Assembly: GCF_037975245.1 (NCBI RefSeq) | Contig: NC_092572.1 | Coordinates: 6,031,501-6,095,500, forward strand | Direction: 5' to 3' | Source: Apostichopus japonicus | Taxonomy: Eukaryota > Echinodermata > Holothuroidea > Aspidochirotida > Stichopodidae | Length of the DNA: 64,000 nucleotides | In this document: piece after piece, positions 57,801 through 60,800 of the stretch | Numbering within the stretch: position 1 is the stretch's first letter | How the letters are laid out: each line of letters starts with the position of its first letter | Notes under the pieces: generated by a model | The model's input: the letters and a program-made list of their open reading frames with translations, nothing else | What the model was told of the DNA's origin: nothing | Databases searched by the model: none | Translations under genes and position numbers: made by a program

Positions 57801-60800
57801 ATTAATTTAGATTTCATCAAAAGTAGCAGATCAGTGATTACTCATATACAGATCCAATGAATTCACATTGCAACTATGCATTATTCAATTCAAATAACAT
57901 TTCTTTTCTTCATATGCTTTACAGCAGTACATCACAAAATGATACGAAGTAGCTATAATTACACGTATGATGGGCACCAGAATAAACAAGAATGTTTATC
58001 AAAGCTAGTGACCAAGATGAAAAAAATATTAACAACAGTGACCTATTGTTATGAACGAATGTATGGTCCTACTTAGAGAATTCACGGCCCCTCCTAGACC
58101 ATCAAGAATTGATCATTTACGTGGATAATAAATATTAGTATCCTAGATAAAGGATAACAAATATTAGTAACCAATACAAAGGATATTAAATATTAGTAAC
58201 CTATACAAAGGATATTAAATATTAGTAACCTATACAAAGGATATTAAATATTAGTAACCTAGATAAAGGATAATTTATATTAGTAACCTAGATAAAGGAT
58301 AATTAATATTAGTAACCTAGATAAGGATGAACTTAGAAGAGAGTACAGTTGTAAACCTAACTATAAAAAGGTTACTTCCATCTTTCTATTCTGTAAATCA
58401 TTCAGAAATATACCCAACCATCTCCCCATACCCTACAATCCCCATCATGCACCCTGCCCTTCCGCACATTCCCCCTCCCTATATCCACATTCCTCATCGA
58501 CATCCCCCACCATGCTCATCATCCATCCTGCCCATCCCTAACATGCCCCCCCCCCACATTATCCATCCACATCCCATACCCCACGATCCACATCCTTCAT
58601 CATGTCCTCCCCCAAATGCCCCCTCCCATATCCTACATTCCCCATCCACATCCCGATTCACTACCATCTTCATCCTTCATCCTGCACTTGCCCCACATGA
58701 CCCCTCCCAATACCCCACAGTCTCCATCCACATCCCAACACTCCACCATCTTAATCCTGCCCTTCTCCAAAATGCCCCTTCCCCATATCCTTCATTCCCG
58801 ATCCACCAACATCCTCGATACTGCCCTTCCCCCACATTGCCCATCCTCATACCCCACATTCTCCATACCCCACCATCCTCACCTGCCCTTCCCCCACATG
58901 CCCCCTCCCTTCATTCTCTTCATTGCACATCTAAACCCTCTTTCCCATCCAATAACCATAACATTATGATTGTAATACCTTCATTCAGTGCAAGGATCCT
59001 TGACCCTAGAGGATCATACCAGACAGGTGCTCCACTGGTGTAGTTACCCTCCACTTGGCACAGGAAACTGAGATCTTCACCAAGCTCTCCGGTTTGCTCA
59101 GGGGGGATGGACACAAATATGTTAATATCTAGAAACAGAGGCCAAGGAATTAAAATAATTCAACATGAAGAGTTGTCAACATCAAAGATGAAAGAGTGTT
59201 TCCTTTCCTTTTCTTTTCATTTGATTACACAAGAGTGGGTAGAAAATGGATCTAGTTTTGGGAGTTACACTGAATTAAATAACAAAAGCTTCAAATTGAA
59301 AACAAGTCACTACAAAAAAAAAAACCAAAAAAAAACAAGGAAACATATTAAAGAAGGATAATTCATAACATTTTTCAATGATATAACTTCTACTGCTATG
59401 GAGCAACTGTGAACCTTAAAGTGAACTTGTATAGCAAATGTTGCAGACCTAATGGCTACTTGCTAGTAAACTAATACAATGAAAAAAAAAGGAAATGGAC
59501 TCATATTTATATCAACAAGATATTTGTTATCGAATATGTCATTACAGATTTTGGTATTATTTTTTTCCTCAAAACTGCCACAAATTCATCAAGAAATGTG
59601 CCAAATTTTCTTCCCAAATATTAAACACAACATCACATATAATTTCAAATTTCCTTTAAAAGGATTCTTCCTTCAACAAATTCATAATTTATGAATAATC
59701 TACATGAAAACAAGAATAGAATTCCTACCGATGTGCTGACAGTATTCGCCGTATATTCCTTGTGGACACTGGCATGCGCCATCTCTACAAACACCTCCGT
59801 GTAGGCACAGTGGTTCACATCCTGGAGCTATAAGCAAAGTAAAAAATATTGTTTCAGAAATGAATGAAAAAAATCTTCTTTATACTTAATTATTATATTT
59901 AAGATTATTATAAATTATCCTGTAGAACATTTAGAAAATGTTATATGAAAGCAATAATTGCATAATATTAATTAAAATATCATATAATTGATTTATTGTG
60001 GAAAAGTTTAATTTGGTACATATTTTTCTTCTCTTTTTCTTTCTTCAGGGAGTCTTCTACATTGTTAAGCTGTTGTATGCTTTATGGAAGACTTCCTTTC
60101 ACATTGTATATTTGCACATGAAAAAACAAAATAAATCAAATCAAATCAAATACTGTAGCTAAGGTAGTTACATTAACTGAGTAGCAGCAACAATTTGTTA
60201 CAATGAGTATGCAGGGAGGGATATAAATGGGGGTAGTTTGGATCCTGGATGTGGGGGGGGGGGGAGATTGAAGGGGGATGTGGGAGGCTACAACAATTTC
60301 CCTTACCTTTTGCATCTACATTAATTGCTTCCATAACAAAGTTACTTACTCTGGCTTACATATTTCTTATAAATCTATGTCAGCCTACATGTTTGTCTAC
60401 CTTACAGAAGCAAGTGGAATCATTTAAAGGTTAGACTAGTTACAGAATGACTGCAGTTTTTGGAACAACGTAACTACTCTGTTATATTCTAGTATGAAAC
60501 CATTACTGAGTTCATCCGGAAGAAATTTCAATGTTCTTAATAAGATCTTTTAAGTGAATAGTTTAAGAAAACAAAAATAAATACAATAGGCTTCACAAAC
60601 AGAAATATTTTTCTCATATTTCATCAACGAATGAATGATATATTTTAACATGAAGTAACTATTAACTTTGGTCAAAGCTTTTCTGTGTACTCTAAGGACG
60701 AAATGAAGGTTGTGGTCAAATTAATACACTATTAATTAATTTTTTTAAAGAATTTTGAGGAATATTTATGTAAAGTCAATTTAAAGGTGATAAGTATTGC

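Noticed and set aside
58327-59043. 238-codon plus-strand frame, the longest in the window
   Set aside because: It reads a C-rich, G-poor low-complexity tract (His/Pro/Ser); the real coding here is the minus-strand Ig exon at 58979-59128.
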